A stretch of 64,000 nt of DNA from positions 1-64,000 of the forward strand of contig BGZK01002097.1 of the NCBI GenBank assembly GCA_005406025.1, in the 5' to 3' direction. Below are positions 36,031 through 47,330 of the stretch, one piece after another. Source of the DNA: Eumeta japonica. Taxonomy: Eukaryota; Arthropoda; Insecta; Lepidoptera; Psychidae. Every line of letters starts with the position of its first letter. Position 1 is the first letter of the stretch. The position numbers and the translations under genes are program-made. Below the pieces are notes generated by a model. The model was not told where the DNA came from. It made no database searches and saw only the letters and a program-made list of their open reading frames with translations.

Positions 36031-38580
36031 GGCGTATTCGATTGGGTTATTATCGATCAACATAGGTTTCTGCCTGTCATTAATCATAGCCTTGGTCTTC
36101 AGTGTCATCATATCCAGTCCCACCTTACCACTTTCTCTAATTAGGTTATTCAGCTCGTTTGCAGCCCCTCACTTGTTGACGACAATATTATTAGATCATC
36201 CGCAAATCTCAAATGTGATACATAGATTTTCACCGTTAATCGATAATTCACATTCCTCCCAATCTAATTGATGAAAGACTTCTTCAAATACGACTGTGAA
36301 GAGTTTCGGCGATAGCTGGTCCCCATGGCGTACGCCTCTTTCTATTTTAATATCTTCGTCTTCCTTCTCTAGTTTTATTTATTTTTTCTTACTTTTGTCT
36401 TAGATGTTTTTTAGTATTCTGATGTATTTATTTTCGATGCATGATTTTTGAGCGCCTGCCAGATTTTTTCATGCTTTATCGTATCTAAAGCTTTACTATT
36501 GTCCACAAAACAGCAGTAGAAGGTTATGTTATATTATTTTCCTTTTTCCAAAAAATGTTTGATAACATAAATGTGGTCTAAAGTCGAATATCCGCTCCTG
36601 AAGCTCGCCTGCTTTTTTGATTGATTTTCATCTAGCTTATTAGTTATTCTGAAGAGTATAACTTTTGAGAACATTTTCTATATGTTTGAAGATAGGCTTA
36701 TAGTTCTATAATTATTTATGTTGTTGTTTATCTCCTTTTTTGGGTAGAAGTATTATGCATAATGTTGTCCATTGGCAAGGTATTATCTCATTTTGTAACA
36801 TTTTATTGAAGAGATATTTGAGAATGGGTATTAAGAGGTGTCCATTTAGGATGAGGAACTCATTACTTACCATCTAATCTTGGAGTTTTATCAAGTTTTT
36901 GAGTTTTCACAGCCTATTCTGCTTCTTCATTTCTTATTTTTGGTACTTCACTTTATTTTGTCAGAATTGTAGTCTGTGTAGTATCTTTCGTTGAATACAA
37001 TTCTTTGAAAAAATGAGTGGCTTTCTGTGCGTCGCTTTTCGCATTTATTATTTTTATTTACTAAAGTTGGTATTTAGTCCCGTTTTTTCAATAAAAGTTT
37101 AGGTGCTTTTTTAGTGCTCCGTGCCTCCAGTTCCTTGTATAAATTTTTCTAATTGTTCCAATCTGTATCTCTGGTGATCTTTCCTCATATATGTTTTAAT
37201 TTTCTTATTTATATTGGATATTTCATTTCTTGTACTCTTTGTCTTTTTCAGGATTAGAAATAAGGTCTGTTCTCTTTCTCCTCAGTTCTTTAGTTTCGTC
37301 TGTTATCCATTTTGGCTTGTCGCATTTTCTGTCTAGTTTACCTTTTTTATTAGTATAGAATAGTTCTTGGAATTTGTTGTATCTACTCTGTATGTCTAAT
37401 TTCTTTGTTTTTCCTATAAACTACTCTAGGTTTCCTTTCAGTGGTTTTGTATTTTCTAGTATTATACTGTATGTTTGCTTCGCTATAAAGGGTCTATTTT
37501 TTTTGTGTGTTTATTCGTAACTTCGCTCTTATCATTCTATGGTTATTGTCAAAATGAATATTATTTAAAACTTTACAGTCTCGAAAGTTTTTACTTTTGT
37601 TTGATGGTATATAATCTATCTCGTTTTTGCGATGGCTATCTGAAAATATACATGTCCATCTGCTTTTCCGTTTTCTGTATACAAAATATGCAACTTAAAA
37701 ATACTGAATACTCTATAGTGTATTTAGTATTTTTAAATTGTTGTTGAATGCCAGTTGTATAAGTTTCTCCCCCATTTATTGATATTTTACCTGCGCAATG
37801 TGGGCCCGTGTATCGTTTGTTCTCCGTCTCCTCTTGCATTAAATTCGCCCATTAATACTAAATTGTTGTGTGAGTGATTGTTTATTGCCTCTTGTAACAT
37901 GGAGTAGAAGACGTTGATTTCTGTTCTGCTGGATTGTTCAGTTAGAGAATAGACTTGAACAATCTACCATTTTTCGTTCTTCGGAGGAAGTTTTATATTA
38001 AGTATTGCAATACGCTCCGACATGCCAATGAACTTATCGATAAGCAGTTTTAATTAATTTTTTTATTAAGAATCCTGTTTCATATAAACCTGGTGTTTTG
38101 CCTTTATAAAATGGTCTTCTACTCTCTGGCCTAAGCGTCGAACTTCGCTCAAACCTAGTATTGACTAATTTATATTTTCTATAGCTAGCATTAGTTCCGT
38201 TAGGTTCTTAAGTTCTTAAGGATAGCTATTATACTTTATTTTAGTATTTTAGATCCTAATATGTGTTACACTGTTTGTTTTGGGATGTTTTTTGGAAGCA
38301 ATGTGTATTTAATTTTGCAGGAATTCGGTTGGAGGGTAAAAGTTTTCTTCCCCCACGGTGAATGCCCGGATTGGGGTGTCTTCATAAAAAGTTGGTTTTA
38401 TTGGTGTTGTGTTGTGTTAGTTCCAGTTTCGTTGCCATTTACAAGTTTTTTTTGGAATGTCTGATAGCGAAGCTGATCTTCCTCGCTCAATCTAGTTGAA
38501 GATATTAGGTCTTATAATACCATTCCCTACAGTTTTGGGCGCTGAGTTAGTTCATGTCTTGAAGGAGGTAACTTTAGTAG
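36031..38580 (-). pseudogene. RTE-clade LINE, 5' half (endonuclease and RT), inverted
   Basis: Read on the minus strand from about 38250 the endonuclease domain appears: KNLTELMLAIENIN, ILGLSEVRRLGQR, ERIAILNIKLPPKNEKW and LVLMGEFNARG (about 37840). RT follows, with FVDNSKALDTIKHEKIWQAL (about 36500), GVRHGDQLSPKLFT (about 36330) and an intact FADD at 36206-36195. Readable coding ends at 36031 with NPIEYA, before the RT C-terminus. That missing C-terminus is found on the opposite strand at 38600-39099. Many stops and frameshifts. Upstream of 38250 the sequence to about 38580 may be the element's 5' UTR. Confidence 0.85.
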
Positions 38581-38589
38581 TTTTTTTTT

Positions 38590-39240
38590 TGATTTGAAGA
38601 AATAAATGAAATAATAAAGGAAATAATGAAAAATATAGATATCAACGTAACTATCAAACGGAAACTCTTTAATACTAGCATACTTATTTATAGTTGCCAA
38701 ACCTGGGCACTCACTAAAAGACACATAATAAAGTTACAAACTTGCCAAAGCTCAATGGAAAGGAGTATGCTAGATAAAAGACTATCGGATAGAATAAGAA
38801 CTGAAACCAAAACGAAACACATAAAACCAAAAGACGTTGCAAGAACATTAAAAAATTTAAAATGGAAATGGTCAGGTCATACAATAAGAGGGAAGGAAAA
38901 ATGGTCGAATGTAATAATGAATTGGTTCACAAGTCATAAGGAAAGTAAAAGAGACAGATCACTTAGGAGATAGGTGGATGACATTGAAGCCATAGTAGGA
39001 GGAATATGGACGAGAACTGGTTAGGATAGAAAGAAATGGAGAAGGATAGAGGAGGCCTTTACCGATAAGTGGCATACAGACAGGGTTGTCGTTGTATGAT
39101 AGTTAAGCGAAGAGTGAAAGAAATAATATAAGTAAAGTGTTAATATTTAAAGTAAGAAATGGTAAAGTGTAAATGTATTACTGTCTGAAATAAAGGCTAT
39201 TATTATTATTATTGTTATTGTTATTATTATTATTATTATT
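38590..39240 (+). pseudogene. RTE-clade LINE, 3' part (RT C-terminus and tail)
   Basis: Frame 38605-39099 reads NIDINVTIKRKLFNTSI, SCQTWALTKRHI, QSSMERSMLDKRLSDR, LKWKWSGHTIRGKEKW, then after a TAG at 38971-38973 (Trp lost) DDIEAI, WTRTG and KKWRRIEEAFTDKWHTDR, ending at TGA 39097-39099. This is the conserved C-terminus of RTE polyproteins (CQTWA, ME.S, KWKW.GH). A short 3' UTR and an (ATT)n tail follow, as usual for RTE elements. It begins in element coordinates just after the point where the inverted 5' half stops. Confidence 0.88.
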
Positions 39241-39243
39241 ATT
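39192..39243 (+). repeat. (ATT)n microsatellite tail of the RTE element
   Basis: About 50 bp of ATT with two GTT variants, directly after the RTE 3' UTR. RTE elements characteristically end in such tails in place of poly-A. Confidence 0.9.
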
Positions 39244-39252
39244 CACAGACTT
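39238..39252. repeat. candidate right target-site duplication of the RTE insertion
   Basis: ATTATTCACAGACTT, matching 36016-36030 at 13 of 15. The first six bases cannot be distinguished from the tail. Confidence 0.45.
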
Positions 39253-41059
39253 TCCACACATTTATATACCTATAGGTTGCAGTAATATACCACAGCATTT
39301 AATATCTGTATTTAATAAATGTGTAAAGATGGTTCCAGTGTAATTTCGCCATCGATGTGGTTCAGCCTTATTGTAGTTAACTTGGCTGCAGAACGGAAAT
39401 GAATCAACCAGTGAGATAAACACTCCCACATAATACAGATGTGAAATAACAACTTTTGATATTTCTTTCGTCCTGTGAATGAGAGTTCCGGTGGCCCATT
39501 CCTCCTTTTATATAGCTACTCCCTCTCCATCACCTCAATTCCTCTTCAACCTGTACATTCTCTCTCTATCACTCTACTCCTTCTTCTAACCTACTTTCTG
39601 CCCAAAAGGTTAGCACCCCACTCGTGACTTCTCTGGAGTTGCGAGTGTCTATAGGGGCGGTGGCTACCTGCCTCCTGCTGGCTCGCATGCTCGCTTGTCC
39701 CTGTAAAGTACTAAGAAAAAAAAATTAAAGAATGCTCGCTTTTATTAAATGAAAAATATCTCGTGAATGTTTTTGGTTTTTCATTTCTAATTTCTGCTTC
39801 ATGTTTAAATTTCTGGATGGTTTTTAATTAACGCTGTCGAATCTAAAGAGAATATATATCATTAATCTATAGATGTCAGTTGTATAAAAAGTCTTTAGAG
39901 AATTCCATTTTGAATTATAAATTATTCAATTCTTTTACATTGACAAAAACGAAAAAATGCACCTGAGGATGTTGCAAGGAAATGAAGTTTTATTAACTCC
40001 ATAAGTGAGAAGTATATAATACTATTATGTGATCCTGTTCACTTTTAGTCTAATAGGACATTTAAGAATGTCAGAAATAAAACATTTTGGTAATTATCTG
40101 ATTAGTTTTATACCAAATCAATCACTGTTCATCAGTATTTCAAGAATTCAATTGCAAATAATTACATACTAAATAATTTATCATAAGATAATGAAAAAAG
40201 GACACAAAAATAATGGTGACTGTTTGGACAGTAAAACCAACTATATTTATTTTTTGTTTGCACTTTATTGACACTACCATTTTTTTTACAGATTATAGCA
40301 AATGCTAACTCAATAGTTTCAATTCTTTTAACGCTAAATTTAATCTGTATTCAATATAACAGTAGCAGTGAAACAGAAGTGTCTTTTACATTTTCAGTGT
40401 CAAATGTGCACTGACATCGAAACTTAGCAATGTATTTTGCAAAAAATTGCAAAATACATTGCAAGATTGACATTGCGATCGGCTTTAAAAGAGAAAAAAA
40501 AATACGCGGCGTCTATGCTATCTTTTCTTTGGAGGATGTCGATTCATATTACAATGATGATATCCTACTCGATCCCACGTAAGCGTTTTCTTTTAATTAC
40601 TAATGTCACTAAAGATGAATACCAATGAACGCAACACACTAGATTGGTGTACTGACGTTGGTGGGGTTGTATCATTTCTACAAGAAAAGTTCAATTACTT
40701 ACAAAATTATTATACATTTTTTATTATTAATAAATATATTACTATTTGCCAATAGATTTCATTCTTTGGTTTGTGATGAACACTAAATTTGAAATTAATA
40801 TATAAGTAAGATTAACTGATAAGAGATCCAACAGATCCATAATACGTTCTCTTTGCATCCTCCTTATACTTTAAAAAAACCTTAAAAATGTACAATACAT
40901 TTTAACAGTATCGTCAACTGCGAAAGTTCATGAACTGTTGAATAAAATACATTGCTTCGTGAAATACAATCTGCAATATTCGCATCTAAATGAAAAAAAA
41001 AAAATCAGACAAACGAGGATTCTTTTTTCAGAAAAAAAAAGTACATAACGGTATTGTCA
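39253..41059. other. AT-rich DNA with one perfect hairpin
   Basis: No gene seen. A pyrimidine-rich patch at 39480-39700 has no coding signal. The hairpin is at 40427-40462. Confidence 0.5.
40427..40462. repeat. perfect stem-loop, 16-bp arms, AAAA loop
   Basis: Arms 40427-40442 and 40447-40462 (GCAATGTATTTTGCAA and complement). Confidence 0.9.
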
Positions 41060-41106
41060 GGAGGCCGGTGCGAAGGCAGCGCCGGCCGCTAACCGGCGCT
41101 CCTCGG

Positions 41107-41316
41107 TCACGTCGCCGTAATCCCGCATGAGCCGTGTCCCTTCAGCCGCGCCATGCGTCGCCCATCCGTCACCCGAGCGCGCCCCGCGCCTCCCCGATCT
41201 GCCTCCGCACTCCTCTTAACTGCGAATGTCTGTCTGTGAGCCGGCTGTTGTTCCGTATGTTCAAAAGTAGCTACAGCTATTAGAATGATGGAAGACAGCT
41301 GAAATAATATGTCCAT
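41107..41316 (-). CDS. candidate signal-peptide exon, unrecognised
   Basis: ATG at 41316-41314 has a good animal context (GCGACATGG). The first ~18 residues, MDILFQLSSIILIAVATF, look like a signal peptide: short polar start, hydrophobic core, small residues near the end. EHTEQQPAHRQTFAVKRS follows, with a dibasic KR of the kind cut in propeptides. After about residue 45 the frame is Gly/Arg-rich in a CpG-dense patch (41060-41220) and runs to TGA at 41107; the true exon may end earlier at a GT (a weak donor CGG/GTGACG lies near 41162). It could be a first exon of a secreted protein or neuropeptide precursor, or chance. No family recognised. Confidence 0.3.
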   Translation of the reverse strand: MDILFQLSSIILIAVATFEHTEQQPAHRQTFAVKRSAEADRGGAGRARVTDGRRMARLKGHGSCGITAT

Positions 41317-41347
41317 GTCGCTCCCGAGCGATGTTATTATTTCAGCT
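41297..41347. repeat. 51-bp imperfect palindrome over the candidate start codon
   Basis: AGCTGAAATAATA at the left end and its exact complement at the right end, with CGCTC/GAGCG near the centre. The ATG of the candidate exon (41316) lies inside. Confidence 0.75.
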
Positions 41348-41829
41348 ATAGTTTAGGCTTCGAATGTTGTTAAATGATATTGAAATGTATAAAAGTTAAA
41401 CTTTTAAGAAAATATATAACGAAGAAGTGAATAAGTTTACATTCCAGACTAAAAAAAAATAACAGAAATATCGACTGCGTTAGTCCTAATACTCGTAAGT
41501 TTATTCCAAAGTATTGGGTATCAAAAGCTTTTTAGGTATATACGAAATGACAAATATTTTGAACCGAACGGTATATAGAAAAGTTATCATATATATAAAA
41601 GAATATAATTAAAATTTTATGCAATTCATATTTTTATAAGCACTGGGAAGTTATTATTGGATGTACCATTCCTAACGAGATGAAAGTGGGAGTAAAAGTT
41701 TTTATGTAAGAACAGGAAATTAAATATAATTGTAATATAATACAAATACACGCTTATATCTCATAAGGGTAGCAACGACTATAGATTTCCACATGAAACT
41801 ATCTTTGCATATTCCTCTTGCTTCACTGA
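41348..41829. other. AT-rich DNA, no gene seen
   Basis: Nothing recognised. Confidence 0.5.
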
Positions 41830-42540
41830 CATCAATCAATCTTTTCATGCAAGATCATCGGTTTTGTGTGCTTAAAATTTTATTCTTTTTGAATATACGT
41901 CCAATTTGGCCTGTATATGATGTTTTAGGGCGACACTTGCTGACCTTTGCATTACACACATTCGCTCTATTTGTTTTGTCAGTCTACTTTTATTCATTCT
42001 TTCCAAGTGGCCAAATCGCCGCAACATACCTTTTTCTACTCTGGTCACTAGATCTTCTTTCAAACCACATCACTCTTTGACGTCATTGGTCCTACATCTA
42101 TCTTTCAAAGACATTCTACACATATTACGCAGAGATCGCATGTCCAACGCATTGATTCTACTGTCATTTTTCTACTGGCATACCCAACTTTTACTACCGT
42201 ACATAAGAGTAGAGATCAAAACCCCATTATGAATAGCCAAAGCGCTTGTCATGAAACACTTTTACTATTCATAAAAGCGAGCAAGGCCGCAATCACTTTA
42301 TTGCCCACATTCATCTCCTTTCAATATTTCTCTCACATTTGCAGTCATTAATAAACAGACGTATACAAACTCTTTCACTCTTTCGACTGCCTCATCTTCT
42401 ATATTATTCTATATATGATTTTGGACTTGCTGATATTTACTTCCATATTTCTGTAATTAACAGCGTCATTCCTTTTTTGTTACCATCTCCTGCAACTCGC
42501 ATACCAACAGCGTAAAGAATACCTTGCCGTTGGCATATAG
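41830..42540 (-). pseudogene. LINE reverse transcriptase C-terminal fragment (same family as 25.6 kb)
   Basis: On the minus strand: GNKVIAALLAFMNSK-like words (about 42310), LMYGSKSWVCQ (about 42200), then MKEDLVTRVEKGMLRRFGHLERMNKSRLTKQIER open at 42063-41960. The order and wording match the post-RT region of the family found at 25620-26320. Frameshifts and stops throughout. The start of the element and its 3' tail are not clear. Confidence 0.8.
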
Positions 42541-42554
42541 GAAGCTGTCGGCAG

Positions 42555-42582
42555 GCACTGTCTGTCATTTGACAGACAGTGC
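42555..42582. repeat. stem-loop, 13-bp arms, 2-nt spacer
   Basis: GCACTGTCTGTCA and its exact complement separated by TT. It lies just outside the LINE fragment. Confidence 0.85.
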
Positions 42583-42851
42583 ATCTATTCTTAGTTCAAA
42601 CTCATACTCTCTCAAGTCACACAGGCAGCTGCCCATAAAGTTATGAAATTAAAATCATGGAAATACGTTGTTGAACTCTTTAGTGTCTACATTTTCAAAA
42701 TAAAATCCAAAAGGAGGTAGCATAAAAGAAATAAAATTTTTTACTAGCGTATCGTTAACAAACATAAACACAGCTATTTAAAGTTTTTGTCACAAATAAA
42801 GAAAAATTTGTTTTTTCGAACATCACTCTTTCAAGAACTGAAATAGATAGT

Positions 42852-42909
42852 GAAGATTTGTCTGGAATTTCATTAATTTCAAAACTAATGAAATCCCAGA
42901 CAAATCTTC
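42852..42909. repeat. near-perfect stem-loop, 24-bp arms, 10-nt loop
   Basis: Arms 42852-42875 and 42886-42909 pair at 23 of 24 positions. It lies 47 bp from the left end of the mariner element. Size would suit a pre-miRNA-like hairpin; no known miRNA seed recognised. Confidence 0.9.
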
Positions 42910-42956
42910 GAAACTAAATTATTTATATTTTCTCGCAAATTATTAAGAATCACGTA

Positions 42957-44111
42957 GGATGTACTAAAAATATGTGGAATGAGAAAAAATTACTATGAAT
43001 GGTCAAAAATGAATTTATGGTTTCTCAAAATATTCCCCGTCAGCATACGTGCATTTTTTCATGCGAATAAACTAATTTAGTGAACCTTTATGCTACTTCT
43101 CCCTGGTAACCTCGGAAACAAGTTTTTCATACTCTTCGACAGCCTCTTGTGGTGATGAAAATCGTTAACCGCGTAAATTATTCTTAATTTTTGCGAACAA
43201 GAAGGAGTCACAAGGTGCGAAGGTCGGGACTGTATGCAAGATTTCTCATAAATTCTATGTTTTTCTCCTTCAAAAATTTATTTGTCTGTTTAGTTGTGTG
43301 AGAACTGACACTATCGTAGTGCGAGATAATACAACGTTTACGATTATTTTTACGAAGTTCGCCAATAACATCCGGCAAACAAATGGTCGTGTACCAATTA
43401 CTATTCATGATACAACTATTCTCCAAAGCAACAATAGCTACGTGTCCAGTTCTATTGAAAAACAGTAATCATACGCTCAGAGGCACTTCGCTTCCGCGCC
43501 ACTTTTGTTGGTATCGGCTCAACTCGATATACACATACGGTTGATTGCTACTTCATTTTGGGATCGTAGTAATAAATCCATATTTTGTTGCCTTTTGCTA
43601 TATCCCACGCCAAATTTGATGACCCTTTCTAGAATCTAGTAAGCGTGGCATTGGACCAAGTGACGCAGTCCGTTTTTTTGAACCCCAGTCAAATTGTGTG
43701 GGCTCCACCGTAAGCACAGCTTATTCATACCCAAATGCCTAAGGATGCCCGAATGTCACGGTCGGTCACACACCTGTTTCTATCGTACTGCGCACATCAT
43801 CAATGTTTTTGTTGTCACAGCGGTGGACGGGCGACCATCACGAAATTCATCATTGAGATTGACACAACTGCGCTTGAATTCTACAAACCAGTTATAAAAT
43901 AGTCATCTTGCGTGATGCTTCATCGACAAAAGTAGTTCGAAGCTAAGCAAGGTTCTGCTGAGTTGTCAAATCGCACTTAAAATCGTATAAAATCATACCA
44001 CAAAAATTTTTGCAACTTAAATCGATAGTGATGAAAACACACAATTTTTAAAATGATACGACATAAAAACAATTGACAGTTAGATGAAACAAACTGTATT
44101 ATTGTACAGCC
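42957..44111 (-). mobile_element. mariner-family DNA transposon, nearly full length, inactive
   Basis: Terminal inverted repeats: left GGATGTACTAAAAATA (42957) and right, on the other strand, GGCTGTACAATAATAC (ends 44111). A TA (42955-42956) precedes the left end; the right flank reads AA, so one target base has changed. At 1155 bp it is slightly shorter than usual mariners (about 1.3 kb). The gene inside is on the minus strand. Confidence 0.85.
43010..43990 (-). pseudogene. mariner transposase, broken
   Basis: Minus-strand reading in shifting frames: an N-terminal helix-turn-helix part (ILYDFKCDLTTQQ near 43990; NWF and DEF.DGRPS near 43850), WSPHNLTGVQK (near 43695), WIYYYDPKMK (near 43580), the open piece MENSCIMNSNWYTTICLPDV to SPDL (43426-43208), then out of frame APCDSFLFAKIKNNLRG and GEYFEK near the end (about 43015). 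The first catalytic Asp motif (TGDE in active relatives) reads GNK, so that Asp is lost. HYDSVSSHT and APCD keep the second and third Asp, spaced 34 residues apart as in mariners. Confidence 0.85.
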
Positions 44112-44799
44112 AAAGAGTTCCATTTTTAGATGTAGTAATTACTATGTAAATATTGTTTATATTAGTGGCCAGTTCCAGAAATTTATCGAGCGCTCCATGT
44201 AATTAAAAAAATTCTAAACCTTGACTGAGGCATGGAATTTATAATGAGACCGGGATTCGAACCAACAATAGAACTAAAATTCAATCGAGAACAAAATCGG
44301 CATATTGAGCATGATCGACTATGATGTTTCTATATAAAAAATGAAGGACTTCATTTTATGTCAAAGCCGAGAATGAAAGCCAGTAAATCTGAAATTGAGA
44401 TATAATGAATAAAGACTACAATTGTTTATACGTTTTTACTACCCAGACAGGATATTCGAATTATGTGAATTTAAATGATTGTGTTTCCACACATGCGATA
44501 AAAACACAACCCTTATGTGACTAACCGGGCGCACTGGAACGCTTAATGGCCCCTTTTTGTTGTTTGCTGATCGGCTGACTATTCGAAGCGGCGCCTCACC
44601 AACTTAGGTCGTCGAAATAATACCTCTAAACACTAGACGTCTATAGAGGCGCAGAGTTTCACCTCCGATATGCCAACACGTATGTGATGTTACTATTATA
44701 GACTGTAGACTAAATGCAGTACTGTGGGAATGCAGGTTTGATGCAACATGCAGCAGTATTTTTATATTATTTTCTGCAATTTCCGCATTCGTCATTCAA
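44112..44799. other. no gene; possible tRNA-derived scrap
   Basis: On the minus strand GGTTCGAATCCCGGTC (about 44244-44259) is a perfect RNA polymerase III box B, but I see no paired box A or cloverleaf, so it may be a SINE relic. Nothing else recognised. Confidence 0.35.
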
Positions 44800-45320
44800 G
44801 GAGTGGACTCGGGTCGATTTTAGACCAATCGAATTGAGACGGCCGTTGCGAGTCCTCTGCACCCTGCTGCGGGTGCAGGTGCGGGTATGAGCCCATGGCT
44901 CGGACCCGGGCTTCATCTCAAGGGGGACATTGCCCCCTCGGGTCTTTTGTTTATTAGTTGGCGACTTCCGTCGTCCTTTCAGTGTCCGTCAGTCACACTT
45001 TCTAAGTATCGGGCGTTTCCGTTACCATGTCCCGTGGGAGCTGGTATCCTCTAGTCGGTCGGTCGAGATGTGGTGCCAGGTTGTGCAGGGATGTTGAGAT
45101 GGCCCGAATCTGAAAATCAGTCCTCTGCCGGAAGCCGTACCGTCGAGACAACTATTCTATTTTTCGACATTGATTCCGGGCCGTGCCGTAACAGGTGCCG
45201 CTATCTGGCGGCCCTGAATGACTAACGTTAGCGTTCGGTGGCCTTACCATCATGAGGGCGCCACTGTCTATGTCACGTGGTCAGCCCTTTGAAGGATTAC
45301 CGAGACTATACTGCATACGT
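44800..45320. other. GC-balanced block, unassigned, probably transposon-derived
   Basis: About 500 bp of distinctly higher GC, with a hairpin around CTGCACC..GGGTGCAG (44858-44879) and no long frame. It resembles the untranslated 3' region of GC-rich LINEs, but I cannot match it to a family. Confidence 0.3.
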
Positions 45321-46029
45321 GCATGAGCATTACGAAGTAAAACTCATGTAAATTAATATCTTCATTTACAAAAACTATTTTTTCTATTACAGAGTATTAT
45401 TATGGACATAAAACTATACCGAAAAGCGAAGTTTTCGTATGGGCAAATTACGAGTTTGAAACCCGTCTATATACACTATATGGATTGAAAAATAAGATAA
45501 CTTATAATTTTCACGCCGTATGCGCATTAGAATATGCAGGGAATTTTTGGTCGGGAACACCTTATATTTTGAATCTCGTACCTATCTGTCTGTTTGTGCA
45601 TTTTTTTCGAATTCACTGAACAAAAAAAAATATAATTTGATACATATACGGACTTGTGATACGACATAGACCCAGTAACAAATGTGTAGCCTAAAATAAA
45701 TAAATTCTTAATTCTAAGTTCAATTTCGGAGGGCCAAATAAAAAACTTTAACCGAGTTCATCATGTGGTCATTCAAATAAAGGCTTATATTATGAGAAAC
45801 AGAAATATAATTTTTTTTTGTAATTGCTAAGTGCATAGTTAAAAATATATATATTAAGGAACGTGTACTTAATGAAACAACCTCCTTACAATCCTCGAAC
45901 CTACTTATAATAGCTTAAAATTAAAAATAAATGCGTAATATATAAGCTCACTCGTATTTTTCAGGAAAACCAAAACAAAAAGTTCAAGTTCCTTAATTTG
46001 CATCGGAAACACAAAATAGCCGTGAAGAT
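45321..46029. other. AT-rich DNA with a dispersed-repeat scrap
   Basis: CTATCTGTCTGTTTGTGCATT (45592 region) followed by GAATTCACTGAAC belongs to the short repeat also seen near 24680 and 63235. Confidence 0.45.
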
Positions 46030-46300
46030 AAAATGTCTATAAATGTATTGCTTACTACTATAAAGGGCAGACTGGCAGACTGCCCAAAATGCTGTAGAAG
46101 AGAAATGAGCAGTTTGTGCAGATTGCTCTGCTGTACGGAATGCGATTCCTCGGGCACGACGAGAATGTCACAGAACATCGAAGAGGCAAATCTCATGGAA
46201 ATGCGGATGCGCTATCTCGCGGCCGCTCGTCTCGGACTACCGACACCGCACTAAACGGAGAGAAAGAACGACGCGTCCACTGGGCGATAAGATCCAATTT
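46030..46300 (+). pseudogene. Ty3/gypsy-type pol scrap (end of RNase H)
   Basis: The frame at 46116-46328 contains ENVTEHRRGKSHGNADALSR. The H-R-G-x-x-H-x-N-A-D-A-L-S-R pattern is the hallmark at the end of the RNase H domain in Ty3/gypsy polyproteins. Upstream KGRLAD (about 46065, in another frame) fits the preceding region. No integrase, protease or LTR was found next to it, so this is an isolated fragment. Confidence 0.6.
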
Positions 46301-47330
46301 ACATTTCATTAAATCTACAATTCATTAAAAATTTATGTATTAATTTATAGTAAGTAATCTTTCTGCCCGGATTCAAATCGCATTTAACCAGTTTTATGTA
46401 TTTTTAAATCATTGATCTTGTTTTATGACTTTTTATGATTTATCCTGTATAAGTTCATAAGTAATTGTTTTGACATGCATTCTCTTGGTGTAATATTAAA
46501 ATTTATTATATAAACGAGTGCAACGGCTCTCTCTTCACGGTACGTACAATGCTGTTGGTCGGGTTTATTTTCCATCACCGCTCGAGATTTACGTTCATTG
46601 TTAGGAGCACTAAACCTACAGAAAGTCGAGGAGTGTAGCTATTTCATAAACATCGTGAAGCACATCACCACCACATTAAACCGTAAAAATGTACCAAGTA
46701 TCGTTCTGCTCCGTGGCTCAGTAGCATATTCAGCCGTCCTCAACAAACGCCTCACTCACCCTCATTGTAACCCGATGCGAAGAATTCATTGAATTCCATC
46801 GCTTTGCAGGTTTAGCGTACAAGCAAGGGCTGAATGAGAAAACTTGTTGTTTTCTCCTTCTGGGATTGCTACAATCCTTCCGGCTGCAGTCATAAGGTCG
46901 CAAATTTCAACCATTCCTGATCAGGATACTGGACCTATGCCAAAAGCACTGCCGCCATCAAAACAACCCTTATACCCATCGATTCAATTTCAACTACCAC
47001 GATGAGAAAAACCCAAACATAGCAGCCCAGCTTGTCCACGGTTATCCTTTAATAATGGTGGAATCCTTGCCAAAGTGGAGGGAGAATTATTCCAGTCCCT
47101 CGACCATTCGCCCATATGGGCCTCTATGGTGAGGTAATGTGGTTAATAATCACGCCTTAGTTGAGTTCCAAATGCTTCAGCAATAACTTGAATTAGCGTC
47201 GCAACGATACTTAAAATCATCAGGCACTGTTGCGCCTCTGAAGCGGAAAGGTTGTTCAAGATCTGCAGCAAAGGTAATTAAAGTTTTTACTGAGCAGCGT
47301 TGGTACTAATTTACAATTGAACGGGCGCCA
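46301..47330. other. GC-balanced DNA of unknown origin
   Basis: 46530-47330 is GC-richer than the surroundings, with a 64-codon frame (46598-46792) without a domain. It may be further transposon remnant; not identified. Confidence 0.35.

Noticed and set aside
36029..36271. 80-codon plus-strand ORF with hydrophobic segments
   Set aside because: It is the antisense of the RTE reverse transcriptase region (FADD at 36206-36195 on the minus strand).
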